A DNA stretch of 54,732 nucleotides from Naasia sp. (GTDB lineage: Bacteria > Actinomycetota > Actinomycetes > Actinomycetales > Microbacteriaceae): positions 1-54,732 of the forward strand of contig NZ_JAODMK010000012.1 of the NCBI RefSeq assembly GCF_025465545.1. The letters run 5' to 3'. Both the position numbers and the translations under genes were made by a program. The notes beneath the pieces are model-generated. The model was not told the origin of the DNA, ran no database searches, and saw nothing but the letters and a program-made list of their open reading frames with translations. Numbering within the stretch: the stretch's first letter is position 1; each line of letters begins with the position of its first letter. Shown here one piece after another: positions 1 to 8,770 of the stretch.

Positions 1-189
1 GACTACTCGGTGCGCTGGTACAGGGGAGACAATCCCGAGACCTGGCACCTGCCCCTCGCCGGGCTCCGGCGGGAGGCCGCCGCACAGGACCTCGAGGTCG
101 AGGTGCTGCGCAGGGGACGGCGGAGCACCGACTTCGGGATCCGCAGCACCGCGACCGTACTGATCAGGCCCCGGCGGGCCGGAGAATAG
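1..189 (+). CDS. 3' end of an unidentified protein
   Basis: An open frame runs from base 1 to a TAG stop at 187-189 and gives about 62 C-terminal residues, starting DYSVRWYRGDNPETW and ending LIRPRRAGE. The start lies outside the window. The fragment is rich in Arg and hydrophobic residues and shows no motif I can assign. The small gene at 199 follows after 9 bases, so the two are probably co-transcribed. The CDP-ribitol and ABC exporter genes nearby suggest a surface-glycan enzyme, but that is context only. Confidence 0.6.
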   Translation, partial: DYSVRWYRGDNPETWHLPLAGLRREAAAQDLEVEVLRRGRRSTDFGIRSTATVLIRPRRAGE

Positions 190-198
190 GGACTCGAC

Positions 199-435
199 AT
201 GGAGAACTTCCTCGGCCGCATCCTCTACCGCATCGCCCCTCGCACGGCAGAGGTGGTCAAGTTCCTCGTGCACGCCGGCGAGGAGTCGGGCGGGATGATG
301 GAGCGGGTGCTCGCCTACGAGAACGAGGTGAAGGAGCTCCGCAAGGAGATCGACGAGCTCCGGGCCGACAGCCGCCGCGTGGCTGAGCTCTACGACCTCG
401 TCTTCGAGCGTCTCGAGCGCGACCGCACTTCCTGA
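199..435 (+). CDS. small coiled-coil protein (DUF6752-like?)
   Basis: This 78-residue protein begins MENFLGRILYRIAP. It has an amphipathic N-terminal half (about residues 1-30) and a charged heptad-like stretch (about 38-75) dominated by Glu, Leu, Lys and Arg, which predicts a short coiled coil. There is no signal peptide or convincing membrane span, though the first 25 residues could sit on a membrane surface. It starts 9 bases after the preceding stop and looks like the last gene of that operon. Small proteins of this shape occur near glycosyltransferase genes in actinobacteria (DUF6752 is my guess from memory). Its function is unknown. Confidence 0.6.
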   Translation: MENFLGRILYRIAPRTAEVVKFLVHAGEESGGMMERVLAYENEVKELRKEIDELRADSRRVAELYDLVFERLERDRTS

Positions 436-439
436 GCGG

Positions 440-463
440 TTCCCGGCCTGGGCCGCGCGGGAA
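440..463. terminator. possible bidirectional terminator hairpin
   Basis: TTCCCG at 440-445 can pair with CGGGAA at 458-463, with further GGCC pairing inside the loop. It lies in the 39-base gap between the rightward small gene (stop at 435) and the leftward CDP-ribitol gene (stop at 475). There is no U-tract, as is common for high-GC terminators. Confidence 0.4.
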
Positions 464-474
464 GGGCTGTCTGC

Positions 475-1872
475 CTAGGAGGTCCGCCGGCGGACGTCGA
501 CGATCTGCCCGGTCGTGCCGGAGATGAGGGTGTCGATGGACGCCAGAGCCACCTGCTCCGCGCTCAGCAGCGTGCCTTCCGGCTCCTCGCCGAAGGCCTG
601 CAGCCGCATCGTCGTCTTGGTGCGCTCCGGGTTGATGCAGTTCACCCGGATGCCGTAGTCGGCCCACTCCTCGGCGAGCGACTGGGTCAGGTTGACCGTC
701 GCCGCCTTCGTCGCCGAGTACATGCCGTAGTTGGCTCGGCCCCGGGTGTAGGAGCTCGAGGTGAAGAAGAGGAGCTGGCCTTTGCTCTCCTTCAGATAGG
801 GGAGGGACTCCTGGGCGATGATGATCGGCCCCATCAGGTTGATGTCGATCGTGTTGCGGACCGCCTCATGCGAGAAGTCCTCCAGGTTGCCCATCTCGAG
901 CACGCCCGCCGCGTTGACGACGTAGTCGATCCGGCCCGTCGCCTCGAACGCCAACTTGAGCGCGGCGACGACATCGTCGCGCTCCTGGATGTGCGTGCCG
1001 GTGGTGGAGCGGCTGAACGGGAAGACCACTGCGCCGTAGCGCTCGGCGGCCTCGGAGATGCCGCGGCCGATGCCATCGCTGCCGCCGAAGACCACGAGAG
1101 TCTTCGCCTCGAGGGCTTCCTCCCGGGCCTCCGCGCTGTAGCCGGCCGGATCGGCGGTCTTCAGCTGGAAGAGCTTGTCCGCGATGAACACGTCGATCGC
1201 CTCGGTGATCTTCATGTTCTCGTCGGAGCCGGGCACGACCGCGATCGGCACGTTGGGCGCATAGCGGAGCACCACGGTGCAGTCGTCGGTCGCGGTGAAG
1301 CCGGGGTCCGCCGACGCCTTCTCATACGCCCGGCGGATGGTCGAGAGCCGGAACCCCTGCGGGGTCTGACCGCGCCGCAGCTTGCTCCGCGGCGGAACGT
1401 CCACGATGACGTTCTCCTCGCGCACCTCGATGATCGTGTCCGCCGACGGGATGGCGGTGTCCACCGCCCCGTATTCGTCCAGGGCATCGATGCAGTCGCG
1501 AAGGATCTGGTGCGACACGAACGGGCGCACAGCGTCATGGAAGAGCACCTTCAGCTCCTCGTCGCCCAGCTTCTCCAGCGCGAGCTGAGTCGTGTCGTTG
1601 CGGGTCGTCCCCCCCTCGTACACGTTGGTCAGCTTGGGATAGCTCCCGTCGGCGATCAGCTTGCGCACCGGCTCCATGTGGTGCGGCTCCATCATCACGA
1701 TGATCTCGTCGACATCCGGGGAGCTGTCGATCGCCGCGATGGTGTGCTCGATGATCGGCTTGCCCGCGATGCGCGCAAGCTGCTTGGGCATGCCGAGGCC
1801 GGCGCGGACGCCCACACCTCCGGCGAGGACGACGACGACGGTGCGGAGGGTCTGAGGGGCATCAACGGTCAT
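475..1872 (-). CDS. bifunctional CDP-ribitol synthase (cytidylyltransferase + ribulose-5-phosphate reductase)
   Basis: This 465-residue protein has two catalytic domains. The N-terminal IspD/TarI-like cytidylyltransferase (about 1-235) has the nucleotide-binding loop VLAGGVGVRAGLGMPKQ and HDAVRPFV. The C-terminal short-chain dehydrogenase (about 255-465) has the Rossmann loop FGGSDGIG, VNAAG and the catalytic YSATK. Together they should reduce ribulose-5-phosphate to ribitol-5-phosphate and activate it with CTP to CDP-ribitol. This is the domain order of Haemophilus Acs1/Bcs1, whereas TarI and TarJ are separate in Staphylococcus. I chose ATG 1872 over the in-frame GTG at 1899 because GGACAG lies just upstream of it and a TAGACT -10 box sits at 1903-1908. 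The product would feed a ribitol-phosphate polymer. Confidence 0.85.
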   Translation of the reverse strand: MTVDAPQTLRTVVVVLAGGVGVRAGLGMPKQLARIAGKPIIEHTIAAIDSSPDVDEIIVMMEPHHMEPVRKLIADGSYPKLTNVYEGGTTRNDTTQLALEKLGDEELKVLFHDAVRPFVSHQILRDCIDALDEYGAVDTAIPSADTIIEVREENVIVDVPPRSKLRRGQTPQGFRLSTIRRAYEKASADPGFTATDDCTVVLRYAPNVPIAVVPGSDENMKITEAIDVFIADKLFQLKTADPAGYSAEAREEALEAKTLVVFGGSDGIGRGISEAAERYGAVVFPFSRSTTGTHIQERDDVVAALKLAFEATGRIDYVVNAAGVLEMGNLEDFSHEAVRNTIDINLMGPIIIAQESLPYLKESKGQLLFFTSSSYTRGRANYGMYSATKAATVNLTQSLAEEWADYGIRVNCINPERTKTTMRLQAFGEEPEGTLLSAEQVALASIDTLISGTTGQIVDVRRRTS

Positions 1873-1902
1873 CGACTGCTCTGTCCAATCTGGTCGCACG
1901 GA

Positions 1903-1908
1903 AGTCTA
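1903..1908 (-). promoter_or_regulatory. -10 box of the CDP-ribitol synthase gene
   Basis: TAGACT on the minus strand fits the actinobacterial TAnnnT box and lies about 30 bases before the ATG at 1872. That leaves a short leader containing the GGACAG ribosome-binding site. No clear -35 is visible. Confidence 0.4.
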
Positions 1909-1961
1909 CGCGGGCGGCCTTCTGTGGGCGCCGCCGCCGCGGGATGCCGCGTGCCTGCTGT

Positions 1962-1967
1962 TATCGT
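1962..1967 (+). promoter_or_regulatory. -10 box of the ABC exporter operon
   Basis: TATCGT fits TAnnnT and lies about 60 bases before the GTG at 2029. GAGGAG at 2017-2022 is the likely ribosome-binding site. Confidence 0.35.
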
Positions 1968-2028
1968 TGGCGGTCGGGTCGGCGGCGAAAGCGCCCGCGG
2001 CCGACTGCACTACGACGAGGAGCGGTGT

Positions 2029-2883
2029 GTGACGAATCCGGACTTGGCCGCCCTCGCGGACCGCTTCGGGCTCGCCCCCGTCGGGGCGCGGCCCGGGCTC
2101 GGGAGCTACCTCGCTGAAACGTGGCGGCGTCGCTCGTTCGCGATCACCCTCGCGAACTACCGGATCCAGTCCGAGAACGAGCGCAATCGGCTCGGCATCG
2201 CCTGGGTGGTCATCCGTCCGCTGCTCAACGCGGTGGTCTACGGAGTGGTGTTCGGGCTCCTGCTCGGCAGCAACCGGCCGCCCGACTTCGTGCCGTTCCT
2301 GCTCGTCGGCGTCTTCATCTTCGAGTACTTCTCACAGAGCCTCTCGGACGGCTCGAAAGCCATCACGAGCAACGAGAAGCTCGTGCGCAGCCTGAGCTTC
2401 CCGCGCATCCTGCTGCCTGTCTCGGCGCTGTTCAAGCAGATCTACAAGCTCGGGCCCATCCTGGTGGTGCTCGCCGGCCTGCTGCTGGTCTTCCAGGTGC
2501 CCATCACCGTGAGCTGGCTGATGATCTTCCCGGTGATGGCGCTCATGACCCTGTTCAACGGCGGCGTGGCCATGATCGCCGCCCGGCTGAGCGTCCACCT
2601 GCGGGACATCCAGCAGGTGATCCCCTTCGTCAACCGGCTCCTCTTCTACTCGAGCGGGGTGTTCTTCCAGATCGACCAGGTGTTGCAGCCCTATCCCACC
2701 GTGCTCGCCATTGCGAGGCTCAACCCGGCATACGAGTTCATCCACCTCTCCCGTGAGGCGCTGATTCCCGGGATCGACCACCAGCCGGATCTCTGGGCGT
2801 ACGCCGCCATCTGGTCCATCCTCGTCTTCCTGTTCGGGGTCCTCTTCTTCTGGCAGGCGGAGTCGAGGTACGGGCGTGAATGA
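2029..2883 (+). CDS. ABC-2 type polysaccharide/teichoic acid exporter, permease
   Basis: A 284-residue polytopic protein with about six membrane spans and the ABC-2 transporter layout of Wzm/TagG/RfbD. The N-terminal cytoplasmic stretch with NYRIQSENERNRLGIAW is typical of the family just before the first span. It should form the channel that moves a finished lipid-linked glycopolymer across the membrane, driven by the ATPase encoded immediately downstream. The frame is open far upstream, but GTG 2029 is preceded at 6 bases by GAGGAG and matches the usual family length. It overlaps the ATPase gene by 8 bases. Location next to the CDP-ribitol gene suggests a teichoic-acid-like substrate. Confidence 0.88.
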   Translation: MTNPDLAALADRFGLAPVGARPGLGSYLAETWRRRSFAITLANYRIQSENERNRLGIAWVVIRPLLNAVVYGVVFGLLLGSNRPPDFVPFLLVGVFIFEYFSQSLSDGSKAITSNEKLVRSLSFPRILLPVSALFKQIYKLGPILVVLAGLLLVFQVPITVSWLMIFPVMALMTLFNGGVAMIAARLSVHLRDIQQVIPFVNRLLFYSSGVFFQIDQVLQPYPTVLAIARLNPAYEFIHLSREALIPGIDHQPDLWAYAAIWSILVFLFGVLFFWQAESRYGRE

Positions 2884-3646
2884 ACTCGAGCGGGCGATGC
2901 TCGAGGAGGGCCGCAGGCCCACGATCATCGTGGACGACCTCCACGTGAAGTACCGGACCTTCGCCTCCGGCAAGCCGGCGGCGGGCAGCGAGGGCGGCCT
3001 CATCTCACGCGGCCACAAGGGGCTCCGTGAAGTGCACGCCCTCAAGGGGATCACCTTCACCGCATTCGAGGGTGAGAGCGTCGGCGTCATCGGCAGCAAC
3101 GGCTCCGGCAAGTCGACTCTGCTTCGCACCATCGCTGGGCTCACCCCCGCCACGTCCGGCGTCGTCTACGCGGAGGCGCGTCCCGCGCTGCTCGGCGTGA
3201 ACGCGGCGCTCCTCAACGAGCTCTCGGGCGACAAGAACGTCCGCCTCGGAGGGCTGGCCCTCGGCTTCACGCCACAGGAGATCCGGGAGCGCTTCGACGG
3301 CATCGTGAAGTTCGCCGAGTTGGAGGAGTTCATCGATCTGCCGATGCGCACCTACTCGGCCGGCATGTCCGCGCGTCTGAGATTCGCGATCGCGGCGTCC
3401 AAGGACCACGCGCTGCTGCTCGTCGACGAGGCGCTCGCGGTGGGCGATCGCGGCTTCCGGCAGAAGAGCGAGGAGCGCATCCGCGAGATGCGAGCATCGG
3501 CGGGCACCGTCATGCACGTGAGCCACTCGATCAAGTCGATCCTCGACAGCTGCACCCGGGTGATCTGGATCGAGAAGGGCGTGCTCCGCATGAACGGCGA
3601 TCCGAGAGAGGTCACCGACGCGTATCAGGAGAACTCGCGCGGCTGA
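2876..3646 (+). CDS. ABC-2 type polysaccharide/teichoic acid exporter, ATPase
   Basis: A 256-residue ABC ATPase of the TagH/Wzt family. Walker A is GSNGSGKST (about 73-81), the signature is the relaxed YSAGMSARL (about 160-168) typical of polysaccharide exporters, and Walker B is LLLVDEA (about 180-186), followed by an H-loop HVSHS. It lacks the long C-terminal glycan-binding domain of Escherichia coli O9a Wzt, so substrate choice may rest with the permease. The GTG start lies within the permease gene, a sign of coupled translation. Its 3' end overlaps the convergent acyltransferase gene by 22 bases. Confidence 0.9.
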   Translation: MNELERAMLEEGRRPTIIVDDLHVKYRTFASGKPAAGSEGGLISRGHKGLREVHALKGITFTAFEGESVGVIGSNGSGKSTLLRTIAGLTPATSGVVYAEARPALLGVNAALLNELSGDKNVRLGGLALGFTPQEIRERFDGIVKFAELEEFIDLPMRTYSAGMSARLRFAIAASKDHALLLVDEALAVGDRGFRQKSEERIREMRASAGTVMHVSHSIKSILDSCTRVIWIEKGVLRMNGDPREVTDAYQENSRG

Positions 3647-4941
3647 TCTCCCGGCTGCTGCCCGGCCGGGTGTCGTGCAGTCCTCGCGTCCCGTAGCGCG
3701 AGCTCTCGGTCCTCCTGCAGTGCAGCCAGCAGCAGCGCCTCGGCTCGGCGTCCCGCGATCCGGGAGAAGGCGTGGAACGGCTTCTCGACGAGCTTCGAGA
3801 ACAGCACAGCGACCCCGAACGCGATCGGGATGGCGACGAGCATCGAGACGGGGGAGGGCACGTCGAGCCGGGCGAACGCGAATCGGGTTGCGAGCACGAT
3901 CGGCTCGTGCACCAAGTACAGGCTGAACGAGAGCACGCCGAGCCACTGTGCGAGCCGTGACTCCAGCGCACGCACGAGCGGCGGCCACATGCCGGCGCAG
4001 AGCACCAGCAGTGTGACCCCGACCACGGCGATCCAGATCTGCTTGCCGGCAACGTGGTCGGGAAGCCCGAATCCCACGGCGAGCCACCGCACCGATGTCA
4101 GGAGGAGGCCGGACACGAGCGCGAGGGGCCAGAACCAGCGGTGCGCCCCGGCGAACCGGGACAGCGAACCCGCCAGATCGCGCCAGTGCGCTGCGAGCAG
4201 ACCTCCGATCGCGAACATGGTCAGGTAGAAGACCGCCTCGGAGTAGAACTGGCCGATCAGGAGCATCGCCAGCAGCACAGCCGCCTTGACCGCCACGAAA
4301 CGGCGACCGACCATCGCGAAGAGCGCGTAGAGCGGGAGCAGCAGCGAGAACAGGACTTCCCATTTGAGGGACCAGAGCGGACTCACCGCCCCCGACGTGC
4401 CGTTGATCAGCACCAGGTCCTTCAGGACCCGGTGGAGGTCGTAGGAGTCAGGCCGGGCGATGACCCAGTCGCCGAGCTCGCGGTCGTCGAAGCGGGGCAC
4501 GATCAGGAAGGTGAGCAGGCCGAGCGCTACCGCCCCGGCGACCGGGCCGTAGAGCCGCACCACGCGGCGCGGGTAGTAGCTGAACCAGTCGAACCGGGCG
4601 TTCTGCAGCACGGGCAGCACGAGCACCATGCCGCTCAGCACGAAGAAGAGGAAGACCGCTTCTCCTCCCGCCCAGAAGAGGTGGAGCGGCGTGTAGGACA
4701 GGAGCCAGGCGGGGGAGAGGACCGGCTGATTCTGACCCGGCGTGAAGTACGCGTCCGCGAGGGTGGGGGCCGTCAGGAGCGAGTGATGCAGGACGACGAC
4801 GACGGCGGCGACCCCGCGCAGGCCGTCAAGGGATCGGAGCCGCCCGATCCGCCCGCCGGAAGGCTTTGCGGCCCCAGCCCTCGCAACACCGGTTCGAAAG
4901 AGGCGCACTGAAGCATTCTGGCCGACATCGCGGCGCGGCAT
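3625..4941 (-). CDS. acyltransferase 3 family membrane protein
   Basis: A 438-residue integral membrane acyltransferase (OafA/acyltransferase 3 family) with about ten spans. The N-terminal signature is LRSLDGLRGVAAVVVVLHHS, followed by FFVLSGMVL, the usual Arg-rich loop (YYPRRVVRLYGP) and SLKWEVLFSLLLP. Such proteins move acetyl or other acyl groups from the cytoplasm onto extracytoplasmic glycans. There is no SGNH domain, but an SGNH lipoprotein is encoded divergently 69 bases away, which may be its partner. ATG 4941 (MPRRDVG) gives a normal start with about 30 residues before the first span. The open frame continues further upstream, but that part is antisense to the SGNH gene. Confidence 0.8.
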   Translation of the reverse strand: MPRRDVGQNASVRLFRTGVARAGAAKPSGGRIGRLRSLDGLRGVAAVVVVLHHSLLTAPTLADAYFTPGQNQPVLSPAWLLSYTPLHLFWAGGEAVFLFFVLSGMVLVLPVLQNARFDWFSYYPRRVVRLYGPVAGAVALGLLTFLIVPRFDDRELGDWVIARPDSYDLHRVLKDLVLINGTSGAVSPLWSLKWEVLFSLLLPLYALFAMVGRRFVAVKAAVLLAMLLIGQFYSEAVFYLTMFAIGGLLAAHWRDLAGSLSRFAGAHRWFWPLALVSGLLLTSVRWLAVGFGLPDHVAGKQIWIAVVGVTLLVLCAGMWPPLVRALESRLAQWLGVLSFSLYLVHEPIVLATRFAFARLDVPSPVSMLVAIPIAFGVAVLFSKLVEKPFHAFSRIAGRRAEALLLAALQEDRELALRDARTARHPAGQQPGDQPREFS

Positions 4942-4998
4942 CGGCCCCCGCGCCCCCGTCGCACAGGTAAACCGGAGGACCGGCCTCGCTCCATCGCC

Positions 4999-5004
4999 TA
5001 GCGT
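4999..5004 (+). promoter_or_regulatory. -10 box, leaderless SGNH lipoprotein gene
   Basis: TAGCGT is followed by exactly six bases (GGCCGC) and then the ATG at 5011. That places the transcription start at or next to the start codon, so the mRNA is probably leaderless. Confidence 0.5.
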
Positions 5005-5010
5005 GGCCGC

Positions 5011-5682
5011 ATGCGAACCGGCCAGCGTCACGCCGCCGCGGGGTTGCTCCTGATCGTCGCGGTGTTCGTCGTCGCCGGCTGCGCGGCCGGGACTGTCGCG
5101 GCGCCGCTGCCGACCGTCACGCCGGCGTCCACCGCCAGCGCGCGCATCAGTGTCGGCGTCGTCGGCGACTCCCTCTCGGTGGGAAGCGGCACCGACAGCC
5201 TGCCTCAGGATCCTGGGTCCTGGGTGGAGTACCTGGGGCCGGACATCGTCCTCGCCGGAGGCTGGCGCCGGGATGCGGCGGAGACCGGGGCGATGGCGGC
5301 GAACCTGCGTCCGTTCGTCGCGGATGCGCTGGTCATCATGGCGGGCACCAACGACGTGCTGCAGGGGGTCGACCCGGAGGACACGGTGGCGAACATCGAG
5401 AAGGTCAGCGAGAAGGCGAGCGTCGGAGTGGTCGTGCTCTGTGCCATTCCCCCTTCCCTGCCTGCCCCCGAGCGGGCCACGAGGCTCAACGAGCACCTTC
5501 AGCAGTTGGCACAGGAGCGAGGCTGGAGCTGGGTCGACCCGTGGATCCCGGAGCGGGACGGCGACGGCTGGAAGGCCGGCGCCTCACCCGACGGCACCCA
5601 TGGCACTCTCACCACCTACGCCAAGGTGGGTGAGGTCATCACCCAGGTCGTCAGCCGGGAGGCGTCACACGCACGCGGCTGA
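5011..5682 (+). CDS. SGNH/GDSL hydrolase lipoprotein
   Basis: A 223-residue secreted lipoprotein. A signal peptide ends in the lipobox VAGC with Cys about 24. The SGNH fold is shown by block I GDSLS (nucleophile Ser about 54), AGTND (about 110-114) and the C-terminal DGTHG carrying the catalytic Asp and His. The family hydrolyses ester bonds, here probably O-acyl groups on surface glycan; a few members act as acyltransferases. It is divergent from the acyltransferase at 3625-4941 and likely acts on the same polymer outside the membrane. No ribosome-binding site is seen, which fits a leaderless transcript. Confidence 0.85.
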   Translation: MRTGQRHAAAGLLLIVAVFVVAGCAAGTVAAPLPTVTPASTASARISVGVVGDSLSVGSGTDSLPQDPGSWVEYLGPDIVLAGGWRRDAAETGAMAANLRPFVADALVIMAGTNDVLQGVDPEDTVANIEKVSEKASVGVVVLCAIPPSLPAPERATRLNEHLQQLAQERGWSWVDPWIPERDGDGWKAGASPDGTHGTLTTYAKVGEVITQVVSREASHARG

Positions 5683-5695
5683 GCGGGTCCCGCTC
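5681..5695. terminator. weak hairpin between convergent genes
   Basis: GAGCG and CGCTC form a 5-bp stem around GGTCC in the 25-base gap between the SGNH gene and the leftward polymerase-like gene. It is short and without a U-tract. Confidence 0.3.
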
Positions 5696-5707
5696 TCCCC
5701 GCACCGC

Positions 5708-6979
5708 TCACTCGAGCGCGCGCCGCCAGCTCAGCTCTTGGGCGGCCTTCACCGTGCAGACCACGAGGGTGAACCAGGAGTACTCGACGAGCAGCGCGCT
5801 CTCGGCGGCCGCCGTCGCGACCAGCACGACGAGGACGAGCGCGGGCCAGAGGTGCACGACGCTGCGGCGGTTGGACGCGGTGAGCCAGGCCCGCACGAGC
5901 GCGAGCAGCACCAGCGCGAGGAACGCGACCAGGCCGATGAGGCCCGTCTGGAACCACACGTCGAGGAAGGCGTTGAGGGCGGACTCCCCGGTGGACCGTG
6001 AGCCGATCGCGAAGAACGGCGCGAGGTTCCGGCGCCAGTAGCCCACCCAGCCGAACCCCTCGAGCGGATGCAGAGGGATGAAGTTCAGCACGCTGTGCCA
6101 GAGCCGGTAGCGGGTCTCGAACTCGGTGCCCGCGTTGAGGCTCTCGATGAGACGGTTGCGCCCGAGGTAGGCGACGACTGCGAGCGCGAGGGACAGCACC
6201 AGCAGTCCGGCCTGGTAGTACCGTCTGCTCTCCGCGCGCACTCGCCGCAGGCCGAGCAGGCCGACCGTGGCGATGCCCGCGACGATCAGCACCCCCGCGG
6301 TCACCGGCGAGCGGGAGAGGAACACCATCGCGCCGGCGGCGACGAGCGAGGTGGCCGCGACCACGCGGGGGACCGACCGGGTCGCGTACTCGATCGCGAA
6401 GGTGACCGCGGCGAGGAGCGCCACGAGGCCGAGCATGTTGCGGGAGCCGAGCACGCCCTGGATGGGTCCCCCGAGCCCCACTCGTCCCTGGACGCCGAGG
6501 AACGGGAAGGGCGTGTCGAGGAGCACGCCGGAGAGCACCTCGACCACGAGGGAGAGGCCGAGCACGGCCCGGAAGACGTCCCCGAAGGCGCGCACCACCT
6601 GGATGAGGTCGCGGGTGAGCGCCGTGCCCACCGCGAGGAAGGCGAGGGCGAGCTGCAGGGCCACTCCGCCCACCGTCGACCACTGGTACTGACTCCAGAG
6701 GATCGACGCGGCGCACCAGCCGACGAATACGAGCAGGGAGATGGGCAGGAGCCCGCGCCACTCGAGCCGCCCGCGCCGCCCCACGAGCACCGCCGTCTGC
6801 AGCACGACGAGGGTGGCCACCGCGGCGATGTAGCCGGCCCAGCCCATCGTGCTGCGGACGGCGAAGCCGAGCATCACGGTCGCGATCGCCGAGACCGTCA
6901 CCGCCGAGGCGAACTGCGGCGATGCGGCGGCTGCCACCAGGGGCGCGGGGAGCCGCAGCCTGCGCGTCGCCTCGCTCAT
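5708..6979 (-). CDS. O-antigen ligase/Wzy polymerase-like membrane protein
   Basis: A 423-residue protein with about ten to eleven spans and the large extracytoplasmic loop of the Wzy_C/WaaL family. The loop carries GTEFETRYRLWHSVLNFIP and HPLEGFGWVGYW, and GSRNMLG lies in the middle; these resemble LDIW...HPVLGWGWTSYW and GNANLLG in the protein at 51065-52483, so the two are paralogues. Family members polymerise or ligate lipid-linked glycans on the outer face of the membrane. The ATG at 6979 follows a TACCGT -10 box with six bases between, pointing to a leaderless mRNA. Whether it is a polymerase or a ligase cannot be told from sequence. Confidence 0.75.
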   Translation of the reverse strand: MSEATRRLRLPAPLVAAAASPQFASAVTVSAIATVMLGFAVRSTMGWAGYIAAVATLVVLQTAVLVGRRGRLEWRGLLPISLLVFVGWCAASILWSQYQWSTVGGVALQLALAFLAVGTALTRDLIQVVRAFGDVFRAVLGLSLVVEVLSGVLLDTPFPFLGVQGRVGLGGPIQGVLGSRNMLGLVALLAAVTFAIEYATRSVPRVVAATSLVAAGAMVFLSRSPVTAGVLIVAGIATVGLLGLRRVRAESRRYYQAGLLVLSLALAVVAYLGRNRLIESLNAGTEFETRYRLWHSVLNFIPLHPLEGFGWVGYWRRNLAPFFAIGSRSTGESALNAFLDVWFQTGLIGLVAFLALVLLALVRAWLTASNRRSVVHLWPALVLVVLVATAAAESALLVEYSWFTLVVCTVKAAQELSWRRALE

Positions 6980-6985
6980 GGGCCT

Positions 6986-6991
6986 ACGGTA
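6986..6991 (-). promoter_or_regulatory. -10 box, leaderless ligase-like gene
   Basis: TACCGT on the minus strand is separated by six bases (AGGCCC) from the ATG at 6979, the same spacing as at 5011, 8824, 42128 and 52483. Confidence 0.5.
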
Positions 6992-7146
6992 CCGGCACGT
7001 TCAGAGCAGCCCGGCCAGGAGGCGCAGGGTGGGGCGCAGGGGAGCAGGAGCGTTGCGGCGACTCGAGACGGCCGATCGATCGCGACCGCGCGCCCGCTCA
7101 CCGCGGCTCGGCGACTGAACTGCCGGGAACGGGGCGGTCCTGCGCA

Positions 7147-7152
7147 TAGGCT
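7147..7152 (+). promoter_or_regulatory. -10 box of the 7220 polymerase-like gene
   Basis: TAGGCT fits TAnnnT and lies about 70 bases before the GTG at 7220, in the 240-base divergent gap 6980-7219. No other structure stands out in that gap. Confidence 0.4.
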
Positions 7153-7219
7153 CAACCCGTTCTTTCACGGCGCGGGCGAAAACGGAGTCGAGGCCGCCCC
7201 CAGCAGATTGGGATGCCGA

Positions 7220-8755
7220 GTGATCACTTCGTCAGCCGTTGCCGACCGAGCAGCCGCACCGGAGCGGCGCTCCTGGTTGCCGGAGGCGGCAGCGGTCGTC
7301 GTCGCATTCCTGCTCTACGGCGTCTCCACTGCGCTGATCTCCCTGACGGACTCCACGATCCCCGGCTACCTGGTGCTGGTCGCGGTGGCCGTGATCTCCG
7401 CCCTCCTCGCGCTCTGGCGGATCAGGGTATTCCTGGTCTTCTGGCTTGCGCTCGCCTGCTTCCAGGGCGCGGCGGTCGGGCTCTGGCTGGCGGTTTTCGG
7501 TGGCGGAGCCGGCCTGGAGGTCACTGAGATGAAGACCGCTGCCGCGCTCGGGATGGTCGTCGTCACGGCGCCGGCGATCTGGCGGTACCTCCTGCCCCGT
7601 CGGGCGCTCCTGATCGCTGTGGTGCTGTTCGTGTTGAGCGTCATGGTCAGCCTCCGTGCGTTCATCCCCGCGACCCTCGCCTACGGTCGCAACTTCCTCC
7701 TCCCGGTGCTGCTGATGATCGCCCTCGTCGCCGCGTTCGAGCGTGTCCCCGCCGCGGAGCGCCTCCGCCTCGCCTTCCGTCTCTCCGGGGCGCTCAGCGC
7801 GTTCCTGCTGCTCGGCTCGGTCATCGAGACGGCCGTCGGCACGACCGCCTGGCGGAGCTTCTTCCACGCTGAGGACATCGGAGCCCTCAGCTCGCTTTCC
7901 ACGACCACCTACGTGCTCGGAGTCGAGGTGGGCCGGGTGGGAGGCTTCATCCTGGAGCCGGTCAACGCGGGATATATGGCCGCGGGCCTCGCCGTCTGTC
8001 TGCTCGCGGCAGCCGATCGACTGAGCAGGCGTGAGCGGCTCTGGTGCGCGGCCGCGCTCGTGGCGGACGGTGTGGTGATCCTGGCCGCGAGCGCGAAGAA
8101 CGGCCTGCTGATGATCCTGGCGTTCATCTTTGCCGCGCTCCTCCTCAAGCTCATCCGAGGCGGCTGGCGGGCTCTCGTCACGCCGCTGACCTGGCTCGTC
8201 TCGTTCCTGGCCGTGGTCTCCTACATCGTGCTCCTGCGTGGCCTGTCCGCGCTCCCGGTGCTGTTCACCGATCCCGCGAAGCTCATCGGCGGCGACAGCA
8301 CCACCGTGCACATGACCGGCCTCATCGAGGGGGTCTCCCGGGCTATTTCTCATCCTCTGGGGTTCGGGCTCGGAAACGGCGGCAACCTCTCGCAGAATCT
8401 GCCCAACCCGGGAGCCTTCGCGGAGGAGCCCGGCTGGCTGGAGAGCGGCGGGGAGAGCGGCATCGGAGCGATGGCGTTCCAGATCGGAATCGTCGGCGCT
8501 GTGCTCTTCCTCTACCTCCTGGTGAGGATGGGCAACGCGTGGGGTGTCCGCAGCATCGCTCTCCTCGCGGCCTGGAGCGCGAGTTCACTGATCGCCGAGT
8601 CGATGTTCGGTCCGCAGGTGGCGAGCGTCTTCATCATCGGGATCGTCCTCCTGGCCGACCAGCCGGAGGGTCCGTGGCTCGGCCGGGGTCGCCTCGCGCA
8701 CGCCGAGGGCCGCCGTGATCGTCCGGTCGAGGTCCCGGCCGACTCGTCGATCTAG
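7220..8755 (+). CDS. Wzy/O-antigen polymerase-like membrane protein
   Basis: A 511-residue polytopic protein with about twelve predicted spans and a long extracytoplasmic loop in the second half (around [17 protein letters not shown] and [15 protein letters not shown]). This layout is that of Wzy and related polymerases: two large periplasm-side loops, with a motif of the kind HPxGxGxG followed by ESG. It probably joins lipid-linked repeat units outside the membrane. The open frame extends upstream, but that part is antisense to the previous gene; GTG 7220 ([11 protein letters not shown]) is the sensible start. The gene lies just before rmlA, so its polymer may contain rhamnose (context). Confidence 0.7.
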   Translation: MITSSAVADRAAAPERRSWLPEAAAVVVAFLLYGVSTALISLTDSTIPGYLVLVAVAVISALLALWRIRVFLVFWLALACFQGAAVGLWLAVFGGGAGLEVTEMKTAAALGMVVVTAPAIWRYLLPRRALLIAVVLFVLSVMVSLRAFIPATLAYGRNFLLPVLLMIALVAAFERVPAAERLRLAFRLSGALSAFLLLGSVIETAVGTTAWRSFFHAEDIGALSSLSTTTYVLGVEVGRVGGFILEPVNAGYMAAGLAVCLLAAADRLSRRERLWCAAALVADGVVILAASAKNGLLMILAFIFAALLLKLIRGGWRALVTPLTWLVSFLAVVSYIVLLRGLSALPVLFTDPAKLIGGDSTTVHMTGLIEGVSRAISHPLGFGLGNGGNLSQNLPNPGAFAEEPGWLESGGESGIGAMAFQIGIVGAVLFLYLLVRMGNAWGVRSIALLAAWSASSLIAESMFGPQVASVFIIGIVLLADQPEGPWLGRGRLAHAEGRRDRPVEVPADSSI

Positions 8756-8770
8756 TCGGCCCGGGCCGTT

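Noticed and set aside
868-2028. N-terminal extension of the ABC permease over the CDP-ribitol gene.
   Set aside because: The added sequence is antisense to the fused synthase and would give a 671-residue permease; GTG 2029 with GAGGAG gives the normal length.
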